Shown: piece after piece, positions 53,231 through 63,002 of the stretch
Numbering within the stretch: the first letter of the stretch is position 1
Layout: every line of letters starts with the position of its first letter
DNA from: Apoderus coryli
Lineage: Eukaryota; Arthropoda; Insecta; Coleoptera; Attelabidae
DNA: 64,000 nucleotides
Reading direction: 5' to 3'
Assembly (NCBI GenBank): GCA_911728435.2
Contig: OU452198.1
Coordinates: forward strand, 6,420,001-6,484,000
Position numbers and translations under genes: made by a program
The notes under the pieces: model-generated
What the model was told of the DNA's origin: nothing
Seen by the model: the letters and a program-made list of their open reading frames with translations, nothing else
The model's database searches: none

Positions 53231-54909
53231 ATCCACGAAAACGCAAAAACCGCTTAACAGATTTTAACCAAATTTGGTACAAAAATACTATTGGACATGG
53301 CAAGGAGCTGATTAGATTTTGGGAAACATTGAGCGTAGGCAAAGGGTTTAAAAGAGGGTTCAAAAATTAAAAAAATTCATAGTTCTTAAACTTATCCGAA
53401 ATACTGCATATTTTTTTACGCATTTAATTGAATATAACCTAAAATATTGAACATAAAATATTAGACCACATTGGCGTTCGAAAATAGTGTAAAATGGGGT
53501 AAAAAAGATTAAAAAAAAACGTATTTCTTAAAAATAGCAGAAATATTAACTAGTTATTGATAGTTTTGATAGAATATAACCTATAAAATGTGTCATGAAT
53601 AACTTACTTTCATAGGCGTTCGTAAATAGTGGAAAAGGGGTCAAAACATAAAAAATATATATTTCCTAAACTTATTCGAAATATGGAATAATTTTTCATA
53701 GTTGTGATACAATATAAGCTAAAAAATATTCCATAAAAGAATTGGTTCACACAGGCGTTCGAAAATAGTTTAAAAAAGGGTCAAAAACGAAAAAAAAAAC
53801 GTTTCCCAAATATACCAGAAAAATTGGCTAATTATATATAGCTTGGATATAAGATAACCTAAAAAATGCAGCATAAAATTTTTATTCACATAGGCGTTCG
53901 TAAATAGTAGAAAAAGGGGTAAAATAAAAAAAAATTAAAATGTAAAAAATTTTATATTTAACTAGATGAATTGGTGTTAAAAATACACGACAAAAATTAA
54001 TGTACCATAGGCGTCCGTAAAAATTCTATAAAAGGGTCAGAAAAAATTTGTATCCGTGATAACTCAAAAACCACTTAACGGATTGTAACCACATTTGGTA
54101 CGAAAATACTACAGGCTATTTATAGGTGGTGATTAACATTGAGCGTAGGCAAGGGGTTTAAAAGAGGGTTCAAAAATTAAAAAAATTATAGTTCTTAAAC
54201 TTATCCGAAATATTGAATAATTTTTTATAGGTGTGATAGAATATAACCTAAAAAATGTTACATAAAAGAATTAGTTCACACAGGCGTTCGAAAATAGTCT
54301 TAAAAAAAGAGTCAAAAACGAAAAAAAAATGTTTCCCAAATATACCAGAAAAATTGGCTAATTATATATAGCTTTCATATAAGATAACCTAAAAAATGCA
54401 GCATAAAATTTTTATTTACATAGGCGTTCGTAAATAGTAAAAAAAGGGGTAAAATGAAAAAAAAATTAAAATGTAAAAAAATTTATATTTAACTAGTTGA
54501 ATTGGTGTTAAAAATACACGACAAAAATTAATGTTCCATAGGCGTCCGTGAAAATTCTATAAAAGGGTCAGGAAAAAATTGTATCCGTGATAACTCAAAA
54601 ACCACTTAACGGATAACCTACAACATGCAGCATAACAATTTTGTTTACATAGGCGTTCGTAAATAGTAGAAAAGGGAGCAAAATAAATTTTATAATAAAA
54701 CTAAAAAAAAAATCAATTATTTTGCGTACAAGAATTTGGCCTAGATCTGAAATATAAAATATCTGCGTATAAATAGTGCCTGCAAAGAGAAGAAAAAGGC
54801 TGATGTCTAAAACAAAACAAAAATTTAGATAAATGACAAAAAGGTCATAAAATTATTACTTTTACACTTAAATATGGAGAGCTATTCGTGCCTCGAGGGC
54901 AACAGCTAG
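52994..54909 (+). mobile_element. Helentron-like non-autonomous element, copy C, most complete
   Basis: The 5' end reads AGCTCTCCATATCATATATG. The 3' end has the inverted ATATGGAGAGCT (54872-54883), then TATTCGTGCCTCGAGGGCAA and CAGCTAG (to 54909), followed by T. GCCTCGAGGGC can form a short hairpin just before the CTAG end. An inverted motif inside each end plus a terminal hairpin, a microsatellite and no gene is the layout of Helentron-associated elements; CTAG before T is the usual Helitron 3' end. The interior has about nine sub-repeats with GGCGTTCG cores, spaced roughly 120-145 bp, and parts of the block are duplicated (about 53930-54110 and 54470-54600). Confidence 0.75.
53128..53230. 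repeat. CTGT tetranucleotide array
   Basis: About 25 CTGT units with a single interruption (CTGTATGT near 53178) lie inside Helentron-like copy C. The same site has about 5 units in copy A and is nearly lost in copy B. Confidence 0.95.
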
Positions 54910-55380
54910 TTTTTCTTTATCTTTAGGATATGTCGAATTTTTTTAAACCAATATTATTGTGCACCTTTTGTGAAACTGTCACATTTTCCGATGGGTCATA
55001 TTGCCACCTGGATTTATGAGCAAAATGAAATCTATTGTATTCACTATTAATGGTAAGTTAAGGCGGAAGCTCGGTCAATGCATTCAATAAAGCACAAACA
55101 ATAACATTTTTACTATAATCTTTTTGAGCTCTCCTTTTACGTCGAACCTTTTTTTTTTCATTTCTTTTCTGATGGCAAAATCTGTTGTCTGTTCAATAAT
55201 GTTAGTAAAAGGTGTTCTTTTATTCAGACACTATAATGCAAGGATTTTTCATTCTCAATGTTTAATAAACGTAGTGTCACACCGGGACAACACTCTAAGA
55301 TAGTAAGGAGTAGTACGTACTTACTAAATACAGGAAATAATTCAAAAATATTGGCAAAATTTCCGGACTCCTGGCTGTAG
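54910..55380. other. Unassigned DNA
   Basis: I recognise no feature here. Confidence 0.4.
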
Positions 55381-55978
55381 TAGATCGAGGCTGAGACGAA
55401 GATCGTATCCACATCAGTGATTGAGCTTCAATACGCGGATGACAATGTTGTCCTAGCTGATACCGAAGAGGATCTTCAATAGGTTTATTCGGGTTCGGAA
55501 ACAGTTCTTGTACGAACCCGAATAAAGCAAATATACACTAACTGCATTAACAGCGCATACAGGAGTATGCTCTGTCTCAGCACATATGCAGACTTCAGAA
55601 CAACGACAGTTTTTCTTACCTCGGTAGCATTCTCGCGGCGAACGCAAATATCGATGATAAAATTCATAGCATCGTATAAAATTGGCAAGCGCATCTTTTG
55701 GCCGCCTGAGGACGAGTCTTTGATAATCATAACATCGACGTTCGAACTAAGATGCGAGTGTATAATGCTATTGTAGTTCCTACCCTTACGTATAGCTGTG
55801 AGTCTTGGACCACTTATCGGAGGGATTTAAAAACTCTAAAGAAGTATCATCAACGATGAGAATTCTTGGAATTCTTTGGCAGGACTGACGAACAACTAGC
55901 GTTGAGACGATGATTTGCAGGCACCAGCCGCGATAGACTGACGCATGACAATGGAACGCCTTCCAAAGAGAATCCTTT

Positions 55979-56395
55979 CTTCTTCTTCATGTGCCGTCTC
56001 CTCTGACAAGGTTGGCAACCATCACAGCAATTCGAACCTTCGATGCCGCTGTTCTAAATAAATCCACAGAACTGTAGTTGAACCACATTCTTAGGTTGTT
56101 CAACCATGAAATGCGTCTTCTTCCTATGCTTCTCCGCCCCTGAATCTTTCCCTGCATGATAACCTGTAGCAGTCCGTAGCGCTGACCCCTCATGACGTGA
56201 CCCAAGTATTTTTTAATTTTTCAGGACTTTCTTTATTTGTTCTCCATGGATCATTAGGCTTTTTTGGCGCTGTTGTGATTTTGTGATCACCATCAATTGA
56301 GTCTTTTTGGTATTTAGAGTTAGACCTCTCTCCTCAACTCGATCTAGCAGTTGTTGCAGATCCTCAAGACATTCCGCTATAAGTACCCTGTCCTT
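55979..56395 (-). pseudogene. 5'-truncated LINE nested in the 55.4-57.0 kb LINE
   Basis: AGAGAATCCTTT at 55967-55978 is repeated at 56396-56407, a 12-bp target-site duplication. The reverse strand between gives AECLEDLQQLLDRVEERGLT and NTKKTQLMVI (56413-56213 frame), then after an internal gap GHVMRGQRYGLLQVIMQGKI, GRRSIGRRRISWLNNLR and MVANLVRGDGT. A GAA-type tail (CTTCTTCTTC on the forward strand) marks its 3' end. It is the same family as the 42997-44040 LINE. Two segments are joined with RT middle missing, so it is inactive. Confidence 0.88.
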
Positions 56396-56461
56396 AGAGA
56401 ATCCTTTACTCACAGCTTAAGGTCGGCTCACGAAATCAGAGAGAGCAGCAAAAGAGGTACA

Positions 56462-56709
56462 TCATCATCATCATCATCAGTCAGCTATAGTAGTCCACTG
56501 CTGAACATAAGCCTCTCGTTTATTTTGCCACTCTGCTCTATCTTGAGCCAATTTTATCCAATTACCACAAATTCTTTTGATGTCATCGGTCCATCGTGTG
56601 GGGGGGCGCCCTCTACTACGATAAGCTTCGTGCCTCGGGCGCCACTCCAATAGTTTTTTAGACCATCTTCCGTCAGTTCTTCTAGCTACGTGGCCGGCCC
56701 AGTTCCACT
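56462..56709 (-). pseudogene. Second nested LINE, 5'-truncated
   Basis: GGTACA at 56456-56461 and again at 56710-56715 looks like a 6-bp target duplication. The reverse frame reads WNWAGHVARRTDGRWSKKLL, EWRPRHEAYRSRGRPPTRW, TDDIKRICGNWIKLAQDRAE and a final AYVQQWTTIAD, the C-terminal end of another endonuclease-RT family. The tail is a GATGAT repeat (ATCATCATC at 56461-56479 on the forward strand). The frame is clean over its 77 codons, so the insertion is relatively recent. On either side the host LINE continues in register (KRY, then YKDVLK). Confidence 0.88.
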
Positions 56710-57030
56710 GGTACAAGGATGTTCTTAAGATGATGAATAAGTGTGGCTTAGATCTAAAAAACAACTGGGAGCAGATTGAACCACCGCACAAGATGGAGGC
56801 GTCCCATTTACGAGCGCCATCAAGTTTTAGAAGAGCAGCGTCGACGACATGAGGATGCGATGACACAGCAGCGAAAGGAGAGAGAACGCATCGATGGGGC
56901 AGCGCACCTACAACAGCCGGTAAATTGTGGCAATTGGGTCAGTTTTGTGACAAAATTGATGGCTCGAGGATCGGTCTGTTTAGCCATCTTAGGGTTCACA
57001 ACAGAAATCCCTGAGTTGGTGTAATTCATG

Positions 57031-57802
57031 ATCGTTAGCGAGTGAATGCTGATGATGACAATCAGCAGACCTTACAGTGGAGATATCATCTGCAGATGTT
57101 TGGCGGAACTTATTTATTTCGGCTCTGCGTATATAAGTAACAATATGAATACATATTATTTACAAAATAAAGGTCATATGCAAATGTAGGTATTTACAAA
57201 AACTCCTTACATTAGTAGTAGTCTTGGTTTCTACCATTTACTGTACCAAAAGAAAAATGGTTATTTGTTGTGTGTGTATATGGTAGGCACATATTATGTT
57301 TATTTCTATTGCATTTCAAGCCAGAGTGGCAATTAAATAAATGATTTTTTTCTCCTATTTAGATTTTTTATATTCCTGTTCATATCACTATAGGTATATA
57401 TGGGTATATATTCGATGCGCTGTGTTAAATGTAAATGAGGGTTACCGTGGATACCGGGATATCTCAGTGGGCATAATTCCCCCCGCAGTGAATTGACAAT
57501 ATTAATAAACTTTGAAAATCTAGTCAGACTGGGCGGCATAAATTCATAGCTCACATTTATGTGGCATAGACAGATTGAGGCACACTTAACTTAACTTAAT
57601 AATAATAGCCGCTAAAGTGTTTCTGGGCCACACAAGGATCAGTTTACCTGTCCCAAATTATCTCCAAAGCGTGTGCAACTTTTCATAATTCCAATAACTT
57701 TAAATGGAAATAATTTGTTGCGTTTACAATTAATTTATTGATTGAGATTCATTCCAAACGAAGTATTGGTACGAATTCGTAAGAAATCTATCCGTACGCA
57801 TA
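57031..57802. other. Unassigned DNA
   Basis: No gene recognised. The reverse ORF at 57333-57554 (73 codons) has no known motif. Confidence 0.4.
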
Positions 57803-58142
57803 CGTACCGGGTATTCCATTAAGGATGGACAGGTAGCATATCTCAGGAAATAATAGTCGTAGAACAATGGGAAAAAAATTCTTTTAGGGAAATCGATCAT
57901 GTGAAAGCACTGGAAATAGTTTTTTAATTTCTAACTATACCGCTAGGGGGCGTAATAGATACAGTAATGCGAAAAATGCTTTTTATTGAAAATTTCGCAA
58001 TATAAGTAAGAAAAACAATATTAGCACAGTAATGCTACTGAGATTCGGCATCTTTTTGGTGTGTCACTTTTTATTGTGTGGCTTGAAATAAAGGCAGCAG
58101 GGAAGGACGAAATTTTACCTATGATAATGTTTATAACTTTTG
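57803..58142 (-). repeat. Dispersed repeat, reverse copy of the 48.6-kb repeat
   Basis: It starts ACCGGGTATTCCATTAAGG and contains GCTAGGGGGCGTAATAGATA, TTATTGAAAATTTCGCAATA and GGCTTGAAATAAAGGCAGCA, the reverse complement of 48555-48896. Small differences are scattered along it. Confidence 0.8.
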
Positions 58143-59567
58143 GGTCTTTACTCCAAACTTCGGTGAAGTAAACTTCGACTCCTAGAAGCACTAATCCCCC
58201 CGTTGGGTAGTGCCTTAAGCTTTATATTTTATTAAACGCGAATTAATATTATTGGTACCTATATATCAAGTATTTATAATTTTAAACATTTTTCATATAA
58301 GGTGAAAGAAAGATCAGCTGTCTCGGCTATGATGATAATTGTAATGTAAGTACTGATTTTATATATTGTAATTTTGATGAATTTATTTTGAAACTTCTCC
58401 TTTTTTCACCGAATTGATTTTCTTATATTTTAAATAGTTGATTTAATAAATAATAGTTAGTACAATATATTTGACTTTCTTTTTATTTGAAAATAGTTTT
58501 CTAAATTCAATTAAGTAACTATTAACTGAGAGACGCCGCTCAAATACAGATCACTCATTTACGAGGGAGAATCAATAAGATCCTCTTTCGTGAGCGTGAT
58601 GTAAGTGGGCGATTCTCGAGTAGCTCAACAAGCCAAGCGAGTAACTTAATAAAACTCAAACCCTTCTTTAAACTCTATATAAAGATATAAGATAACATAT
58701 AAAGATATATGAAGACATAAGGGAGGCTCTACCCTTATTTTCTAACTCTCAAATTGGGACTAGGTGAAGGCACCGTTCCTATTAAATTCATATTCTTATA
58801 CTTCCACATATTATTGTGACACTATGAACATATGTCTCTGCTATAAACAAGATTATGTCGTAGTTTGAATTTTCCCGCAATGACGTTCCCGAACGCTGAC
58901 AGCACTGTGGCCGAGATCCGTGTGAACAAAACGGTATGCTGCTTACAACGACAACCGGAACGTTTCGGGTATTTTCGCGCTTTTCGGCGACTGATCTTTT
59001 TATATGTTATATATTCAGTGATATTATCTTGTATGTGCGTTTAAAATGTATTCTTGTATATTTTGATTATTGGATATTGCCTTTTATAACATCCTATTAT
59101 GTTGAACCAAATAACGTTAAAAAAATTAATGAATGAAAGTTATTCCAAATTAAGGTAGTATGTATCGTATAATACGTAGTAATCTTATTAGTTTACGATA
59201 TCCAATCTTGCTACGCCACGTGTATATGTTTACCTTTATATTTTTAAGGTCATGCCAATTATCAAAGGTAACTCCATATGAATTTATAGTCTACTAATGT
59301 TTTAAATAGACAAGTTTACATTGTACTGGGTATTATAAAGTGCTTTGCGCCAGTAATATTGTTGTGTATTTAATAAAAATCATAATAATTGTATTAGCAC
59401 AAAATTATAGAAATTATCCTCACTTCATCTTTTATAATTAAATCTTAAGGCTGTTTGATCAGTCCCCGTATGCAATGGTATAAGAGATGGTTAATTATGC
59501 ATTTATTTTTTAAATGTTGTGCAAATTGTTTTTTGTGCATATACAGGGTGAGCCAGGTTTTTGTAGC
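58143..59567. other. Unassigned AT-rich DNA
   Basis: No gene recognised in about 1.4 kb. ATATACAGGGTGAGCCAGG near 59540 is a MITE- or Tc1-type end just before the next feature. Confidence 0.45.
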
Positions 59568-59684
59568 AGGACTTTAGGAGCATTTGATGCCATTTCACAA
59601 GAATGTGTTAGAAACTTTATTGATTCAATGCCAAATCGACTAAATAAAGTCATTTTGGCGCGAGGAGGCCACAGTAGATATTAG
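59568..59684 (+). pseudogene. Tc1-like transposase C-terminus
   Basis: A 38-codon frame reads RTLGAFDAISQECVRNFIDS, MPNRLNKVILARGGHSRY and a stop. QE..RN.IDSMP.R...V..ARGGH.RY is the signature C-terminus of Tc1-family transposases. The rest of the protein is missing; upstream is a TACAGGGTG end. Dead fragment. Confidence 0.75.
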
Positions 59685-60604
59685 CGCCTTCAAATGTTTA
59701 TGTTTTTTTTAGCGTTCGCTTTGAAACAGTGTATCTCCAACAAAAATAGAGATAATGTCGTGATTAAAAAAACGAAATGCTCAGAAAAGATCAGCGTTCA
59801 ATGTGATTCCCGTTGACAATAGCGATAGCTGTTGCGCTCCACAAGGGTGTGCCAAATTTCGGGACAGAAACTTCTTCTCATTGTATATGCTCAAATTCAA
59901 ATCTGAGTAAAAATTTCTGACATAGCATCGTTACTGAAAAATCAATCTAAAATTTAAAAAAAAACATCAACATCAAACGGGCGGTTCATAAGGCTTCCTC
60001 ACGAACTTTGAAGTTGGGGCCAGTTGTTAGTGGTCGGTTTTTTTGCCGGTGAGACTATTTCAAGAAGCTCAAATTCAAGACGAACCCCAAACATGTGCCA
60101 CCCTGTAGGTTTTGAGCAGCGCTTTCGGTTCAGGGATGTCTCTCGCGTAGATGTCGGTAGAGCATTAAGGTCGATCAAATCTTTGGTAATTTGGGTAGTA
60201 TGGTTGTAATAATTAAAACACTGTTTAACGGTATGTACAAAACTGAATATTTATTAAAACGGTAAAGAGTGTATTTGAGGGTTAGGTTGTTAAATCTGGA
60301 GAGAGAGTTTTGGCACGCGAGAGATGTTGACGGTTTTGATGTTGAAGACTGACTGGGGTAAAATTATAGAAAAAACATTTCCGTTAAGAAAGTACCACAT
60401 CTGGTTGGTACGTAGCTTTAACAATGACCACTGCTTTTTCTAGGTACGGACTAGGGATTTCTTTTGTTCCCGAAAATGAAAAACAGTAAAAAGAAAGCAG
60501 AAATATTGGTGCCAGATGTTTGGACATTTGGTGAAATTTAGAAAACATTATTTACAACTACTATACTAAATGTTTACAGAGAAATAACTAAACTTAAAAA
60601 ATAC
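59685..60604. other. Unassigned DNA
   Basis: No gene recognised; the 61-codon ORF at 60024-60209 has no known motif. Confidence 0.4.
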
Positions 60605-60606
60605 AT

Positions 60607-60698
60607 ATATACAGTGTGGCACAATAAAAAGGTTGCCACAGTATCTACAGAATAAAATACAATATATACAGTGTGGCGCAAGAATAATGGTCGCCACA
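60607..60698. repeat. Two tandem copies of a 57-bp unit
   Basis: TATACAGTGTGGCACAATAA and TATACAGTGTGGCGCAAGAA begin the two copies, each followed by GGTTGCCACA or GGTCGCCACA. Similarity is limited to about 35 bp of each unit. Confidence 0.6.
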
Positions 60699-61047
60699 AA
60701 TCAAATGCTGCTGGTCCGGATGAACAACTCAGCGTGTTTCTTAGACATTATTGCATTCTTTCATCGACTTAGTATGGATTTCAAAAGAGCCATAGCACTG
60801 GGACGGTACTGGTTAATGTCGTTGATGATGTGTTGAGGGCCACGGATTCCCAGAGGAACACTGGCCTTGTACTGGACTTTAAGAAAGCTTTCGACATCCT
60901 TACAACAGAATTTATTATGTAAAAACCGTAATTTTTTAGACTAACGGATAGAAAACAGCGGGTTTTAATAAATAATTCTGTTTCTTGATGTGTCAGCATC
61001 TCAGGAAGTGCCACAGGGTAGTATTCTGGACCCACTCTTATTTTCCA
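60690..61047 (+). pseudogene. LINE reverse transcriptase fragment
   Basis: Frames give SNAAGPDE, then QKSHSTGTVLVNVVDDVLRA and GLVLDFKKAFD with the first catalytic Asp near 60885. After a degraded middle comes QEVPQGSILDPLLFSIYT near 61005-61050. The order AAGPDE, AFD, VPQGSI is that of LINE RT domains 0-4. A MITE of the ACAGTGTGTCC family is inserted directly after SIYT, and the YADD part does not follow it. Several frameshifts and stops; inactive. Confidence 0.75.
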
Positions 61048-61355
61048 TATACACTGTGTTCAAGATAAGAATGGGATAGAGTTACAATGTCGGTTAAATT
61101 AGAGAAAAGTTGTACAATTTAAACACCTTTAAAATGGTGTTTTCAAAAGAAAAGTAACTTTAGCCGTATTCGAGATTTTTTGAACAAAATTTTTTTGCAA
61201 TTTCTGACGTTATTTTTACAGATATAAAAAAATTAAAAGCACTTTCTCATTGTTTTTTTTTTTTTTTTGAATTGAAAATGGCTTTAAATTTAACAATAAA
61301 AAATCCAGGGCAGTATTTAAAAAAAAAACAAAGTTGATGATGGTGATATTCAAAT
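61048..61355. mobile_element. Partial MITE of the ACAGTGTGTCC family
   Basis: It opens with TACACTGTGTTCAAGATAAG and continues GGGATAGAGTTACAATG, TGTACAATTTAAACACCTTT, TTGAATTGAAAATGGCTTTA. It corresponds to the left half of the element at 19827-20531. The right end is missing. Confidence 0.7.
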
Positions 61356-61914
61356 ACCTATACTATTCTCTCAAACTCAATCAAAATAAAACATTTTTGG
61401 TTTAAAGTAGGTGTATAAGGTGTATAAGCCATTGGATTAACTCAATTTTTTTCTGAAATAAACTCCGGGAAACCACCCTGGGAATTTAGGAGTAATCAAA
61501 ACCCTCCATCCCATCATTGCATTGGTACATCCTAGTTTAGTTACACGTATTCAAAAGACATCCGAGAAGGGTTAGAGTCAGGACCTAATTTGATGTGCAA
61601 TTTGATGAATGCGTATCGAAAAATTAAGCGTTAAGGGGTAGAACTTAGTCCGTCCCTGGTAAATTAAAAAGCTAATTTAGATTTTTTCACTAGTGCATGT
61701 TCATCATATCACACGTTTGTTATCTTATATAAAGAACTTTAAAAGTTATATTAAGAAAACCGATTTCTAGTGGCAGATATTTCCCACATTTTCTGGAACA
61801 CCCTGTATATATTTTTTACAATTTGACTTCTAATAATTAAATTGTTATAATTTTAAGAACAAAAGATTTAGTTCCATAGGTTTTCAACGATTTAGAATCT
61901 TTCCCACTGATGAT

Positions 61915-61941
61915 GGGAGTTCATATTCCCGAAACGTGTAT
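61915..61941 (+). ncRNA. Hammerhead-like motif (degenerate)
   Basis: CACTGATGATGGGA, loop, TTCCCGAAACGTGT: CTGATGA, an extra T, stem GGGA/TCCC, then GAA and ACGTGT. The same plan as 32396-32437, including the extra base. It follows a CACCCTGTATAT end (61801) and precedes AT-rich sequence. Confidence 0.45.
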
Positions 61942-63002
61942 GATTGATGATTAATGTAGTGATTTTTATACAAAAAAAAACTTACGACTGATTTTTAGTT
62001 TTTCATAAAATAATCTATATCAACGAGGAATAACAACGCTATGGTATAAAAATGAATTTGAATAAGTATATCAATGTGCCCGCCACTGTCGAACAATACG
62101 ATATTATTGATACTGGTTAAAGTAAGATCAAGAAAAGAAATGAAGAGAAAAAGACGAAGAAGAAGAACGACAAGAAAGTATTAAATTTCTTTTTGTTTTG
62201 TTTAGAAATATTACTGTAATGCACCGCCTGCTGTGCAGATTTTGTAATAGAGATTTTTTCTATACGACTGCATTTTAAGTACACGATGAATATAACGAAA
62301 TTACTTGGTAGATCATGCATGATTTTTGACAATGAGTAATTGATCAGTAGTGGTTTTCGTGTTTGGGCATGATTATTAGGCAAGTGTTCTACTGCCTTAA
62401 TATGGTTTATTTTTCTGTTGGAGATCAGTTCATTGAGAATACCGAATTACTCATTAATAACTTTATTGAAATTTAGCAAATTGTGCGATCTAGAAATAAC
62501 CAAACTTTTCATGTAAATCATAGAACACGTAGCGCCATCTATTGGCAGGGTTTGGAAGGTACATGTTTCTTCTTTCAAACGCAGCTAAGTTCATGCTAAT
62601 CGGTTGACAAGTAACAAAATTACGCAGGTTTTAATGACAGTGGTTTTTTTTTTTAATTTGGTGAGACTTACGATTTGTTCAAAAACGTTTATTATTGTGT
62701 GTGTGAGTCGTACTCAGGTTTACACGTAGTTATACAGGGTGTTTTTATATACGAACGACAACGCTCTACTACAGAAAGCTATCGCATTTCATTCATGCAT
62801 TTTGATTTAGGGACATATACCCTTAAAGGGCTTAGTTGTCTAGTTACAAGGTCTCAAAGGTTCAAATTTAAAATAAAAAATTTGCCATAATTCAAAGACG
62901 CCTTTAAATATTTTTTTGAAGTGAATACTTCTTTGGCCGCATGAGAGTGATTTTTCAAGGTCGCGTCACGACACGATTTATCACATTTTCGTCCCGCAAA
63001 AG
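61942..63002. other. Unassigned DNA
   Basis: TATACAGGGTGTTTTTATAT near 62732 is a MITE-type end. GAAGAAGAAGAACGACAAGA near 62156 is a purine-rich tract. The 71-codon ORF at 62675-62890 and the 88-codon reverse ORF at 62117-62383 have no motif. Confidence 0.4.

Larger units (their letters stand above)
55383..57030 (+). pseudogene. LINE (endonuclease-RT type) split by two other LINEs
   Basis: A forward frame starts AETKIVSTSVIELQYADDNV with the catalytic YADD near 55425, then VLADTEEDLQ. After about 100 bp of unrelated sequence it continues FSYLGSILAANANIDDKI, RTKMRVYNAIVVPTLTYSC, ESWTTYRRDLKTLKKYHQR. Past the first insertion it resumes LPKRILYSQLKVGSRNQRE, and past the second YKDVLKMMNKCGLDLKNNWE. 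The distal part has a degenerate Cys/His block (SRIGLFSHLRVH) typical of the C-terminus of these proteins. A weak GATGATGA tail follows near 57050. Several stops and frameshifts are present. Removing the insertions on paper restores the order of blocks, not a functional frame. Confidence 0.85.

Noticed and set aside
53094..53370. ORFs rich in TDRQ or SVCL repeats
   Set aside because: They are translations of the CTGT tetranucleotide array in the Helentron-like element.
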